This document shows, one piece after another, positions 47,741-56,091 of a stretch of DNA of 64,000 bases. The translations under genes and the position numbers were made by a program. The stretch spans positions 1 through 64,000 of the forward strand of contig NZ_JACIJS010000005.1 of assembly GCF_014199445.1 (NCBI RefSeq), read 5' to 3'. Position 1 is the stretch's first letter. Every line of letters starts with the position of its first letter. The DNA is from Rubricella aquisinus. GTDB taxonomy: Bacteria > Pseudomonadota > Alphaproteobacteria > Rhodobacterales > Rhodobacteraceae. The notes under the pieces are model-generated. The model worked only from the letters and a program-made list of their open reading frames with translations, ran no database searches and was not told the origin of the DNA.

Positions 47741-48952
47741 TCAAACCAGTGCATAAGTCTTACTTGGTGGAAACAATAGATCAAGTGAACCCGCCTCGAT
47801 CTTAAACGAGGGTCCACGTTCGTGCGCACGTCCTGAATCGAGCCGCTTCATCATATGGTCCATGGTGATTTCACCCTGTTCGATGAGGATATCGAACTGA
47901 GAGCCTATCGGTTTACGCGTGTGTATCACATCCGTGAACTCGAAATGCTCACGACCTCCGATCCGATGGACATTAGCGCCGACCCAGAATGTTTCAGAGT
48001 GCTTCTTCTCCAGATCGGCCCGCAATTCAGACAGATACCATGCAGCGAAAGCTCCATGATCTGTTGTAGCCGAGACCTCGTTTAGTATGCCGCTCTTCTC
48101 ATCAAGCTTGAACGTGAGCCCTTGTGAATTCACTTTGGCCGCGCTGACCGTGCAATTCAGACGGTCTCGACCATCTCGAAAATACCCGAAGGCATTGAGC
48201 ACGTCCGTCATGCTGTTGAACTTGCTGATTTCCCAGTTGGGAACCTTCGTGAAAAGCTGTTTCCGGTTCTCCTGCGACTTGGGTTTTCGCCGGTACGACT
48301 TGAGCTCAATGCCCTTGTAATCGGGCTCCCGCCGCGCGTTCATGGCAATGCCAAGCGCGGCCTCAAGGGTGCGACCGATCGCGGTATCCGCTCGCTCGTC
48401 CATGATGGAAGGGACGTAACCGCCCGCTGCGATGATACGGAGCTTGCCCAAGAGTTCGTCCGCGATGCTGGTCGCTTCTGCGCTGATATTCCGAAGGACA
48501 TCCCACAACGGGCCGCTTTGCTGGACATCCAGCGCGTGGGACACGTCAACCTGCGTGAGGTTGATAACCACGAGCTGGCCAGCATGCTCCGTGACGGCCA
48601 GCATGTCGTCCGGGTTGGCATGGTGATGCAGCTTGGAAAACCAAATCCTCGGGTCACCGTCCTTCGTGGGCTTGGCCTTCGGCTTGTATAGCGATGCTGG
48701 CGCTTTGATTTGCTGCTGTTCGCTGACAAGAAACGCCTCGATTTTCACCCCGTTCTCGCGTGCGCCACGACCTTGGAGCTCGAAGTCGTGCAGCCCGTTC
48801 TCCTTAAGATAGTTGCGAACGGGTGCCGTGGCGTCCATGTAGCCTTTATCCAAAGCGGTCCATGTCGGCTGCAAAAGAGTGATATCAACGGACTCGGCGG
48901 TAAGACGCTTCATCCGGCGCCGCTCGATTTCAGTCAGTTGGCGAAGAGGCAT
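47741..48952 (-). CDS. MvaI/BcnI-family type II restriction endonuclease
   Basis: 403 residues. The catalytic motif is DYKGIELKS: Asp 211, Glu 216, Lys 218, the D-x4-E-x-K spacing known for MvaI and BcnI, preceded by ALGIAMNARREP as in that family. The N-terminal 180 residues are additional and could bind DNA. It starts 3 bp after the stop of a C5-methylase gene, making a typical RM pair. MvaI/BcnI enzymes cut CCWGG or CCSGG as monomers; the exact site here is unknown. Confidence 0.8.
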   Translation of the reverse strand: MPLRQLTEIERRRMKRLTAESVDITLLQPTWTALDKGYMDATAPVRNYLKENGLHDFELQGRGARENGVKIEAFLVSEQQQIKAPASLYKPKAKPTKDGDPRIWFSKLHHHANPDDMLAVTEHAGQLVVINLTQVDVSHALDVQQSGPLWDVLRNISAEATSIADELLGKLRIIAAGGYVPSIMDERADTAIGRTLEAALGIAMNARREPDYKGIELKSYRRKPKSQENRKQLFTKVPNWEISKFNSMTDVLNAFGYFRDGRDRLNCTVSAAKVNSQGLTFKLDEKSGILNEVSATTDHGAFAAWYLSELRADLEKKHSETFWVGANVHRIGGREHFEFTDVIHTRKPIGSQFDILIEQGEITMDHMMKRLDSGRAHERGPSFKIEAGSLDLLFPPSKTYALV

Positions 48953-48955
48953 TGC

Positions 48956-50380
48956 CTACCTCTCGCCCAATGCTTGGTCTAGGATGCCTCGGAAGTGTTC
49001 ACCCACTTTCTGAGCCAGTCCCACCGGCACGGCATTGCCGATTTGCGTGTATTTCGGCACCTCCCGGTCGTAGATGCCTTCAAGCGGGTTTCCTGCGCGA
49101 CGGATCCCTCCGGTCGTGCGCTTACCGGCGAAACGGTACCAGTCCGGGAAGAGCTGGAGCCGAGCCCATTCCCGCACTGTCAGGATGCGGGGCTGGCAGT
49201 AATGCACGTAATCGTCGGGCAAAGAGGTCGCCGTCATATGCGGTTCCTTGTTGCCCCAATGAGGTGGCAACACCCGTTGAGAAAACTTCCGGGTCTGGTA
49301 GTGCTGGGGGATTTCGCCGTTGTTGGTCAGCATATGGTCAAACTTATCGACCACCGCCCACTTGTGCTTGGAATATTCCTGCTCCGTAAGCCTCACTTGG
49401 CCATTCGGGTCCCAAGGGGGCGACGACCGCAAGTGCTTTTGAATCGCCGTGCGGGCAGGGCGGGGATAGCTTGTGGTCTCAAAGGTGCCAGGCGCAAACT
49501 TGCCAGAACGAAGAGTATCCGCCACGCCGGGGTCCACGAGGTCCCCAAGTAGGTCATTCAAGTGTGGGAAGGTGCCCGGTTGACCTTCGGGCAGGAAGCC
49601 GCATTTCACGGCATCCTCGGGGTCGGCGTTCGCGTCAATGGACGGGCAGGCATCGAGGATATCTTTTCGGATGCCTACGAGGAGAACGCGGGGGCGGTTC
49701 TGCGGAACGCCGTAGTCCTTCGCATAGACAAGTGACCATCGCACCTCGTAGCCTGGTATATTCCGAAACTCGGCTTTCACGTCTGGCCAAATAGGTTCAC
49801 CGCCTTCACGGGTCCATTTAGCATTCAACAGGCCCCTTACATTCTCGAAAAGAAAAATCCGGGGGCGTAGGCGACGAATGATCTGGGCCATTCGGCCATA
49901 AAGGACATTCGCAGGAATCTCCTTGCGATCAACCGCGTAGGATCGGCGGATGCCGATACCGGAGTAGCCCTGACAAGGTGGGCCACCGGCCAGCACGTCG
50001 AGGGTACTGCCGCCGCCGCTGTCTGCGGTCGCAGTGTCGAACCGGAAATCAGCCTCCTTGAGGGAGGACAGGTCGGACACGAGCTGCTCCAGACGCTCGC
50101 CCTGGAGCTCGTGGGCGTCGTTGCAACGTAGGTCCGCGTTTTCCGCGAACTTCTCACCGCCCAGCTCGTGGTAACGATTTTTGAGGTAGGTTTGGATGGC
50201 ATCCTTATCGAGCTCGTTCACGAACACGGGCGTAAACTGCGCGTTCTCGAACCCCATCGACAGGCCTCCGCACCCGGCGAAGAGGTCGACCATCGTGTAG
50301 AGGCTCGAGGCGGCCTTCTGGCTGTTGTTCCCGCCGTCACTGGATTCGTGATGGAAATTCTCCGTAACCCCTTGAAACAC
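48956..50380 (-). CDS. DNA (cytosine-5-)-methyltransferase of the MvaI-type RM pair
   Basis: 474 residues. Motif I is VDLFAGCGGLSMGF (31-44), motif IV GGPPCQGYSG (Cys 136), motif VI LFENVRGL, motif VIII QNRPRVLLVG and motif X QIGNAVPVGLAQ. The spacer between motifs I and IV is longer than usual (about 95 residues). The start is GTG at 50378-50380 with GGGGAAAA upstream; an in-frame ATG at residue 30 would still keep motif I. First gene of the RM operon. Confidence 0.88.
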   Translation of the reverse strand: MFQGVTENFHHESSDGGNNSQKAASSLYTMVDLFAGCGGLSMGFENAQFTPVFVNELDKDAIQTYLKNRYHELGGEKFAENADLRCNDAHELQGERLEQLVSDLSSLKEADFRFDTATADSGGGSTLDVLAGGPPCQGYSGIGIRRSYAVDRKEIPANVLYGRMAQIIRRLRPRIFLFENVRGLLNAKWTREGGEPIWPDVKAEFRNIPGYEVRWSLVYAKDYGVPQNRPRVLLVGIRKDILDACPSIDANADPEDAVKCGFLPEGQPGTFPHLNDLLGDLVDPGVADTLRSGKFAPGTFETTSYPRPARTAIQKHLRSSPPWDPNGQVRLTEQEYSKHKWAVVDKFDHMLTNNGEIPQHYQTRKFSQRVLPPHWGNKEPHMTATSLPDDYVHYCQPRILTVREWARLQLFPDWYRFAGKRTTGGIRRAGNPLEGIYDREVPKYTQIGNAVPVGLAQKVGEHFRGILDQALGER

Positions 50381-50636
50381 TTATTTTCCCCACGCCAATG
50401 TCACCTACCTAAAACTCCTAGCACATCTTGTACGCCAAGTCCAGGTACGCACTACGGGCTGGACAATTTTTGGATTGATTGCCTTGTTTTCCAACGTTGG
50501 ACCCGGAAAGCTGGATTTTGACACAGATCCAAACGAACACACTCGGAACAGATGACTTAGTGAGCATTTTCGTGGGCCGCTATTCAGCTTTTAGCGACCC
50601 ATCTGCCGCTACGACGTCCAGCTTACACCCCGGTAC

Positions 50637-51452
50637 TCAGATCAACATCGTGCTATCTGACCGATTGCTGATCAGCAGCTCCTTCGCGGCCACGCCCTCG
50701 CCTCGGGCGATGGAGTAGGTCAGGCGACACTCCTCAAACTGGAAACCGGCGAAGATTTCGCGGATCTCCTGGCGGTCGTTGATCGACAGGATGAAGCTGC
50801 CGCTAAGGTCGCGCAGCGCGTTGGCGATCGCTTCAAACTGATCCCGCTCGAAGATGCCCTTGCCATAATCGTTTTCCCCTCCCCAATAAGGCGGATCGAG
50901 GTAGAACAGGGCGTCCTTGAAATCATAGCGATCGATCATCTCACGCCAGTCAAGGTTTTAAAGAACGACACCATCAAGCCGGGCATGGGCCGCCTCCAAG
51001 AGCGGCTCCAATCGGGCCAAGCTGAATCGTGGTGCCGTTTGCGGGGACACACCGAACACGTTGTTGACTTGCCCTCCGAAAACCAAACGCTGCAGGTACA
51101 AGAACCGCGCAGCGCGCTCGAGGTCGGTCAGCGTGGAAGGATCACAGGCGCGCAGCCGATCAAATTCCCGGCGCGACGTGATCTGAAACTGCATCATCTG
51201 AAGGAATTGGGGATAGTGGCGCTGCAAGATTCGGAACAGATTGGTGATGTCACCATTCCGATCATTGGCAACTTCAGTGCGCGGTTTCCATGTCCGACGC
51301 AGGAAAACCCCACCCATGCCGACAAACGGCTCGATATAGGCAGAGTGATCAATCGCCTCGATCCGCTGGATGATCCGACGGTGCAAGGCTTTCTTGCCGC
51401 CCAGCCACGGGGCGACGGGTGCCGCTGGCGGCACTTTGTGTTGACGATCCAT
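50637..51452 (-). pseudogene. Phage DNA adenine methyltransferase (Dam-like) with in-frame stop
   Basis: The N-terminal part carries PWLGGKKALHRRI and motif I EPFVGMGGVFL. The C-terminal part carries the catalytic YLDPPYWGGEND and ISNR-like end. They are in the same frame, separated only by TAA at 50958-50960 (after GVVL, before NLDWREMIDRYD). Relatives usually have a Glu codon there, so GAA to TAA is likely. The gene is probably inactive unless the stop is read through or the C-terminal part starts at the ATG at 50937-50939. It is the last gene of the phage block, 256 bp from the restriction operon. Confidence 0.8.
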
Positions 51453-51554
51453 TGTGATTCCCAGATTAGACTACGCCCGCTCCCTCCTGGGGGGCGCGGG
51501 CGATGCGATCTGAGTGAGGTATCGGCGCAGCTGGTGTGAGAGCTTATGCTGCGT

Positions 51555-51597
51555 GGTGAGGGTGTTTGCACACCTTCACCACCGCCCTTTCGGGCGG
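51555..51597 (-). terminator. Two adjacent hairpins after the DUF6900-like gene
   Basis: Hairpin one has arms 51555-51565 and 51570-51580 (one G-T type mismatch). Hairpin two is CCGCCC/GGGCGG (51582-51587 and 51592-51597). There is no clear T-run, so termination is uncertain. They sit between the phage late genes and the broken dam gene. Confidence 0.4.
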
Positions 51598-51606
51598 GGT
51601 ATGTCG

Positions 51607-51804
51607 TTAGGAGGTCGCGGAGGCGCGACCGGCCTCAAAAGCGGCGCGCAGCGCGGCTTCGATTGACCAGACGGCCTGTTCTGAGAAATCCGCGTCGTCG
51701 CTGTTTTGCGCTTCCAGTGTGTCGAGGCCGAGGTGCTGGCCCGCGATGGCCTCAAGGGCGAATTTCTCTTCGTTGGTCAGGGTGTTTTTTGCGGCGTTGG
51801 TCAT
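51607..51804 (-). CDS. DUF6900-like small phage protein
   Basis: 65 residues with the pattern LEAIAGQHLGLDTLEAQNSDDADF followed by SIEAALRAAFEAGR (given in pieces), matching DUF6900 proteins as I recall them. Helical, soluble, function unknown. The start is the ATG at 51804, six bases after GGAG; an ATG two codons earlier sits against the ribosome site. Confidence 0.65.
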   Translation of the reverse strand: MTNAAKNTLTNEEKFALEAIAGQHLGLDTLEAQNSDDADFSEQAVWSIEAALRAAFEAGRASATS

Positions 51805-51960
51805 GTTCATCTCCTTGCTTCCCCACACTTGTCGCTCTGGTGGGGCGCACAGTCGATATCTCTAAGTTGCTCTTTTCATGCGATTTTTGTCCGAAGATGG
51901 CTGGGCGAATTGATGGCTTATTCAGTCAATCCGCGCGCCCTTGCCAGCGTGCCGGGCGCG

Positions 51961-52257
51961 TCATTCGCGCCACGCGTTTTGCAGATCGTCGTACCAATCC
52001 GCACAGCGCAGAGTGCGGCGGTTCTGTTGATCCAAGGCGTTGTCGGCGCGCAGCAGGGCAACGTCGAGGCGGTCGCCCGCGACAGCGCCGATCCGGGTCG
52101 TCTTTCGGCAGTCATCCGGGAGCTCCGGCAGGAGCGCTTCCGCCCGCGCCTCCCCAACCGCCCGGCCTGCGGCCTCTACCCTGTCGCGGTCAGTTGGCGC
52201 GCAGGCGACGCAGAACAGTGTCATCGACACGGCACTGAGGATTGATATCCGTATCAC
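51961..52257 (-). CDS. Rz1-like outer-membrane spanin (putative)
   Basis: 98 residues from a GTG at 52255-52257, with GGAGG nine bases upstream. A short signal-like segment (IRISILSAVSMTLFCVAC) has a weak lipobox (CVAC), then a charged, Arg-rich part. The 5' end overlaps the Rz-like gene out of frame by 68 bp, the classic Rz/Rz1 layout. It would tether to the outer membrane and complete lysis. The lipobox -3 residue is Cys rather than Leu, so lipidation is uncertain. Confidence 0.55.
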   Translation of the reverse strand: MIRISILSAVSMTLFCVACAPTDRDRVEAAGRAVGEARAEALLPELPDDCRKTTRIGAVAGDRLDVALLRADNALDQQNRRTLRCADWYDDLQNAWRE

Positions 52258-52567
52258 GTTTGAATGCCTCCAATTCGGCGGCAAAGCGCAGGGCGTCGCC
52301 TTCGGTTGCTTGCACCTTTTCTTGCAAGGATTGGTTCGCGACGGTTGCGGTCAGAAGCCGCCGCCGCATGGCGTCGAGTTCCGCCTCTGTCGCGGCAAGC
52401 TCGAACGCGGTGACAAATCCGTCCCGCGCCGCATCGACGGCCTGCCGCTTGTCATGGATGTGAAAGGCCCAGAGCAGCCCACAGAGGATCACGGCAAGGC
52501 CGATCCGGCTTGTGAGCAAGGTCCAGACCCCGCGCAGCAGCGTCCCGATCAGAGGCCCCGCAAACAC
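52190..52567 (-). CDS. Rz-like inner-membrane spanin (putative)
   Basis: 125 residues from a GTG at 52565-52567. The N-terminal membrane helix is RIGLAVILCGLLWAFHI (about 17-33). A long coiled-coil-like stretch follows (TEAELDAMRRRLL, QSLQEKVQATEG). It overlaps the lysozyme stop by 19 bp. The open frame extends much further upstream inside the lysozyme gene, but that part is shadow. Its position next to an endolysin and a small lipoprotein-like gene supports the spanin call. Confidence 0.6.
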   Translation of the reverse strand: MFAGPLIGTLLRGVWTLLTSRIGLAVILCGLLWAFHIHDKRQAVDAARDGFVTAFELAATEAELDAMRRRLLTATVANQSLQEKVQATEGDALRFAAELEAFKRDTDINPQCRVDDTVLRRLRAN

Positions 52568-53310
52568 AGCGCCACCTCTTCGGTCCGGCGATTGACCAAT
52601 CCCCGGACGATCCGACCACCGGCCTTGTTCCACCACCCAATTGCGCGGCAACCACCTTCGATATTCCCGGCGTTCAGGCGGCGGGTTGCCGTGGACCGGC
52701 CCGCCCCGCGAATGCCCACATTGTAAGCGAGCGAGACGTACGCCGCGTCCCGGTAGGGCGTCAGCCGATGGGCGCGCGTCGTGGCGTTGAAATACCCATG
52801 CAGCCCGGCCCGAAAGTCGGCGGCGAGGCGATGCTCCAGCATGTCCCGACAGGCCGCATCCGTCGCCCGATCCCCGAGGCGCACGCCTTGCGTTTCCCCA
52901 AAGCAGATCGTCGGGACGCCGACGAGGTCGAGGTAAGCGCAATGCAGGGCCGGATCATCCGCGCAGCGATGCTCCCCTTCCCATTTCATGATGAGAGGGA
53001 TGAGCACGCGTAGCGTGTCCCGCTCCGACGGTTGCGCGGCTACTTTTGATCCGACGAAGACCGTCGCCAAAATGATGGCCAGCAAGATCATACGCCGCCG
53101 CAGAACGCCATCGTTGGGCTGAAGGACAAGCCGACCAAGAATTCCCAAACCGATGATCCAGAGCGACAGACCTGACCAAAAGGCCGGATTGGTATCGATC
53201 CCAAATGCGATGAAGATCAGGTCCGGAGCGAGGGTGACCAAGGCGAGCGTGTAAAACGCCCACGCGGTATAGGACCGCAACGCGATAAAGCGCCAGTTTC
53301 GTTCCAACAT
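52549..53310 (-). CDS. Membrane-anchored phage lysozyme (endolysin, GH24-like)
   Basis: 253 residues. Three hydrophobic segments (about 15-37, 44-63 and 73-90) precede a lysozyme domain (about 95-250). Catalytic residues appear as MKWEGEH (Glu 111), YLDLVGVPT (Asp 128, Thr 134) and CFGET. YNVGIRG and RRLNAGN match the T4/P22-type fold. It cleaves peptidoglycan after lysis is triggered. The N-terminal membrane region may give holin-like or signal-anchor function. Cys residues (116, 124, 136) may form disulfides in the periplasm. Confidence 0.8.
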   Translation of the reverse strand: MLERNWRFIALRSYTAWAFYTLALVTLAPDLIFIAFGIDTNPAFWSGLSLWIIGLGILGRLVLQPNDGVLRRRMILLAIILATVFVGSKVAAQPSERDTLRVLIPLIMKWEGEHRCADDPALHCAYLDLVGVPTICFGETQGVRLGDRATDAACRDMLEHRLAADFRAGLHGYFNATTRAHRLTPYRDAAYVSLAYNVGIRGAGRSTATRRLNAGNIEGGCRAIGWWNKAGGRIVRGLVNRRTEEVALCLRGL

Positions 53311-53329
53311 GGTGATGTTCCTTGAGCGA

Positions 53330-53716
53330 TCAGCGCCGGGACAAGAGCGGGCGCAGGCCGAATTTCAGGAGGAGCGTGGGCAGGATGTAGGGAAAGCGCC
53401 GCCGATAGGTCGGCGGCAAATTCGGCACCATCTTGCGCTGGATATTGTCGGTCCAGCCGCGACCGCGACACCAGACCACCACATGCCCACCGCCACCGGG
53501 GCCGGTGCAGTGCCACAACACATATTTCAACGTGATCAGCCCCCACCAAAAGCGGAGCATGGATCGCGCCTCATAGAGCCAGATGAGCGTCAGCGCGTAG
53601 TCTTCGCAATCGCCCTCGACCGGGTCTTCACCTGTTAGGATGCGCCAGCTTTCGCCGCGATCCGGACGATAGGTGAAGCGCCCGTTCAGGGATGCCTGAA
53701 CAGGATCAACAGCCAT
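53330..53716 (-). CDS. Transglutaminase-like cysteine protease-type phage protein
   Basis: 128 residues. EGDCEDYALTL holds Cys 37 and GGHVVVW holds His 78. GWTDNIQ supplies Asp 90, in the Cys-His-Asp order of the transglutaminase-like/BTLCP fold. The hydrophobic middle (FWWGLITLKYVLW) may contact the membrane. It lies between lysis and tail genes, 19 bp from the lysozyme. Possible roles are peptidoglycan peptide cleavage or protein processing; not shown by sequence. Confidence 0.6.
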   Translation of the reverse strand: MAVDPVQASLNGRFTYRPDRGESWRILTGEDPVEGDCEDYALTLIWLYEARSMLRFWWGLITLKYVLWHCTGPGGGGHVVVWCRGRGWTDNIQRKMVPNLPPTYRRRFPYILPTLLLKFGLRPLLSRR

Positions 53717-53734
53717 GATGGCCTCCTTTTGTGG

Positions 53735-54193
53735 TTAGTCTTTCGGATGGATCGTGAAAGCCGGGCTTCGCAGGCATTCGGTTTTGGACGGCACCAGCCC
53801 CCAAAATGGGCTGTAAACCGTCCAGCAGGTTTCCATGACATAGGTGCCAGCGGGCAATGCCGCGCAGCGCGGGTCAGACGGTGCCCACCACGCCATGCTC
53901 AGCGGATCCGGGCGCGGGGCACCAACTTCATAGACAAAACGCCCCGACCGCCCTTCGCAGACAATCCCGCGCGTCGCAAAATCCCGCACCACGACCGAAT
54001 AGGAGCCAAGGAATTCGCGCGTCGCACCACCATGATAGACGATGAGGATCGGCTCGCCTTCGCGCGCGTCGATCACTTCAATCTCGCCCAGTTCGTACCA
54101 CCAACTGACCGGCGTGATGATCAGAGCCGCATAGAAGATCGCGAACAGAAACAGCGCGATGTCGAAGCGGCGCTTGCGCGTCAGGCGAACCAT
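53735..54193 (-). CDS. Phage membrane protein, unknown
   Basis: 152 residues from the ATG at 54193 (MVRLTRKRRFD). A basic N-terminus, one membrane helix (about 11-28) and a beta-rich external part with four Cys at about 80, 107, 122 and 140. It overlaps the preceding small gene by 13 bp. No family recognised. Position suggests lysis, superinfection exclusion or host interaction. Confidence 0.65.
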   Translation of the reverse strand: MVRLTRKRRFDIALFLFAIFYAALIITPVSWWYELGEIEVIDAREGEPILIVYHGGATREFLGSYSVVVRDFATRGIVCEGRSGRFVYEVGAPRPDPLSMAWWAPSDPRCAALPAGTYVMETCWTVYSPFWGLVPSKTECLRSPAFTIHPKD

Positions 54194-54438
54194 TTGAGCA
54201 CCGCCTCTTTGATCCGGTCCCAATTGCTGACCAGAACGCCCGTCGCCACAACGAGGTAGAATATCCCCCGCCCCAGCCATCGCAGCGCCTTCAGTTTCTC
54301 GACAAAGGCGATCACGCTTTGCAACGTCTCGACCTCGGAGCGGGTGAAGATATATGGCTCCTCCTGCTCCACCTTGGCCAAGGCATGGGCCAGCTTATCC
54401 GCCAAAAGCGCCACATCGGTTTTTGGATTTGCGGTCAT
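54181..54438 (-). CDS. Small tail-anchored phage membrane protein, unknown
   Basis: 85 residues from the ATG at 54438. A helical charged N-terminal half (KLAHALAKVEQEE) is followed by one C-terminal membrane helix (about 57-75, LGRGIFYLVVATGVLV). A possible holin by size and place, but a single helix with this topology is not diagnostic. Overlaps the next gene. Confidence 0.6.
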   Translation of the reverse strand: MTANPKTDVALLADKLAHALAKVEQEEPYIFTRSEVETLQSVIAFVEKLKALRWLGRGIFYLVVATGVLVSNWDRIKEAVLKWFA

Positions 54439-54450
54439 CACCACCCCATC

Positions 54451-55449
54451 TCAGCCCAACGTCGGAGCCTGCAGTTTTCCTGTGAATGCAGTGCGAAGAC
54501 CGCTTGATTTCGTGAACGTGTGCCGGACCATCTCAAGGATGAACACGCGGCCATCGACCATGGGGCGCACGCCGGAATAGGTGATAGGCTGCCCGGCCAT
54601 CAAAGACGGGCGACCCACAATCGCGCAGGACGTCTCAATGAGGCCGCGCTGCATTTCGCGGGCGGCGGCTTGTGCTGCCCGTTCCGCCTCTGCCCGAGAA
54701 CTGAACGGCTCGCGCAACACATGCTCGCCTGTCGCCGATGGATCCGCCGGGACGACGACCGCTTCGCGCTCTGCCGCCGCCGTGTTCTGCCAGAACGCCT
54801 TGACCGTCCCGAACCGATCCACATCGGTTTCCGACAAGCGGCACGATCCTTCGATGATCACCGAGGCCGGGATCGTGACGATGGGAAGGTCCGCATCGAC
54901 ACCCCGCCCGGCTCCGCGCTCAAGCCACAAAAGCGTCTGGTTCTTTATCGTGAACAAAGCCCCATGCCGCCGCGCCAAGCGGTCAAGAAAGGCAAGGTCC
55001 GCTTCGTCCTGCTGGCCGAGCCAATCATAAACATGGCGCGCCGCCGCATCGGAGATCCGCGCGGCCAGATCATGCTGCCGGGCGATCTCCTCCACCACCG
55101 ACCGGACCGACGCGCCGTCCCAATGCCGGGATCTGCTCGTCTTCATCGCCGAGCGCAGATCCGCAGAATGCCCCTTCACCGTGATCGTGTAGGGCATGCA
55201 GGCAAACTCGACCCGGTCGATCACATAGGCGCCCACAAAAACCCCCAAACCATCGAGGCTGAAGCTCACAGACATGACCGCCCCACGCCGGGGCGCGGCA
55301 ACAAATGGCGGCCCATCGGCGAAGGTCATCTCGACCGTGTCGGACTGGATGCCCTCCCGATCCGTGATCGTGAGCGACACCAAACGGCTCAAGATCGGGC
55401 CGGTGATGGGCGTGCCGTCCACCGTCACTGTCACACTCGGATGCGCCAT
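54451..55449 (-). CDS. Phage late control protein D (tail hub-like)
   Basis: 332 residues, P2 gpD family. It begins HPSVTVTVDGTPI, with SLTITDREG, DTVEMTF and WLGQQDEADLAFLDRLARRHGA (in pieces), typical of gpD/gp27-like hub proteins. The ATG overlaps the X gene stop (ATGA). In P2, D assembles at the tail tip with T and U. Confidence 0.92.
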   Translation of the reverse strand: MAHPSVTVTVDGTPITGPILSRLVSLTITDREGIQSDTVEMTFADGPPFVAAPRRGAVMSVSFSLDGLGVFVGAYVIDRVEFACMPYTITVKGHSADLRSAMKTSRSRHWDGASVRSVVEEIARQHDLAARISDAAARHVYDWLGQQDEADLAFLDRLARRHGALFTIKNQTLLWLERGAGRGVDADLPIVTIPASVIIEGSCRLSETDVDRFGTVKAFWQNTAAAEREAVVVPADPSATGEHVLREPFSSRAEAERAAQAAAREMQRGLIETSCAIVGRPSLMAGQPITYSGVRPMVDGRVFILEMVRHTFTKSSGLRTAFTGKLQAPTLG

Positions 55450-55661
55450 CAGTCCCAAAGCCTCACCGGTTGGCCCGCGATGGTTTGGACCTTGAGGTCA
55501 GGCAAGGTGATCTCGATGCCTGCTTGCAGCCGGTGCGCTGTCGCCGCGATATGCGGATTGGCCTCCAAGACCCGCTCAACCGCGCCCGCCGCGATGCCGT
55601 ATTCCCGCTGGCAAATCAGGTCGAGCGCATCGCCTTCCTTCGTGCGGTAGATGCCCGCCAT
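55449..55661 (-). CDS. Phage tail protein X (LysM-like)
   Basis: 70 residues, P2 gpX family. YRTKEGDALDLICQREYG and a later LEANPHIA resemble a LysM repeat that may contact peptidoglycan. The ATG at 55661 overlaps the U stop (ATGA). The GTG one codon earlier is less likely. Confidence 0.9.
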   Translation of the reverse strand: MAGIYRTKEGDALDLICQREYGIAAGAVERVLEANPHIAATAHRLQAGIEITLPDLKVQTIAGQPVRLWD

Positions 55662-56083
55662 CACATTCCCCCGTTTCGCAGCGCATCGAGGACGCTGGAC
55701 TGCATCCGTTTGAGTTCGAGCGTGTATGCATTCCGTCCGGGCGCGCCGAACCGGTCGTGAAAGCTGCGATCCTCATCAAGTTTCTGGATCGCATGCCGCC
55801 CCATCACCATGCCGCCCAAAGAGACCAGCATCAGCGGCACGCCGTTTTTCGCGGCCAGCCGAACACCCTCCAACGTGGTCGCCCCGCCAAATTCCTTGGG
55901 GAACAAGACGCCGTTGATGGTGACGATCTCAGACCGGGGGCCAGTCCATTGCAGATCATTGAGTTGGCCGACCGTCTCAACTTCCGCCCAGCTGGTGTCG
56001 AGCTTGCGCGCCATGCCCGCAAAGCCAAACCCGTGCGCACGGAACATGAAGGGGCCAAGCGCCAATGTGACCGGTCCGGACAT
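55661..56083 (-). CDS. Phage tail protein U
   Basis: 140 residues, P2 gpU family. MALGPFMF-like start, DTSWAEVETVG, GPRSEIVTINGVLFP and GVPLMLVSLGG fit the family. It helps end the tail tube. 8 bp after the tape measure gene. Confidence 0.9.
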   Translation of the reverse strand: MSGPVTLALGPFMFRAHGFGFAGMARKLDTSWAEVETVGQLNDLQWTGPRSEIVTINGVLFPKEFGGATTLEGVRLAAKNGVPLMLVSLGGMVMGRHAIQKLDEDRSFHDRFGAPGRNAYTLELKRMQSSVLDALRNGGM

Positions 56084-56091
56084 ATCGCCTC

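Noticed and set aside
36981-50380. BREX, DISARM or Dnd system
   Set aside because: No PglZ, BrxL, DrmA/DrmB, DndC/D or similar genes; only methylases, nucleases, a GHKL ATPase and the HEPN/DGQHR pair are seen.
50937-51000. Frameshift rather than a stop in the adenine methylase
   Set aside because: The two halves are in the same frame; a single TAA accounts for the break.
52568-52942. Upstream extension of the Rz-like frame inside the lysozyme gene
   Set aside because: The translation is Arg/Pro-rich shadow of the lysozyme; a GTG at 52567 gives a sensible membrane protein.
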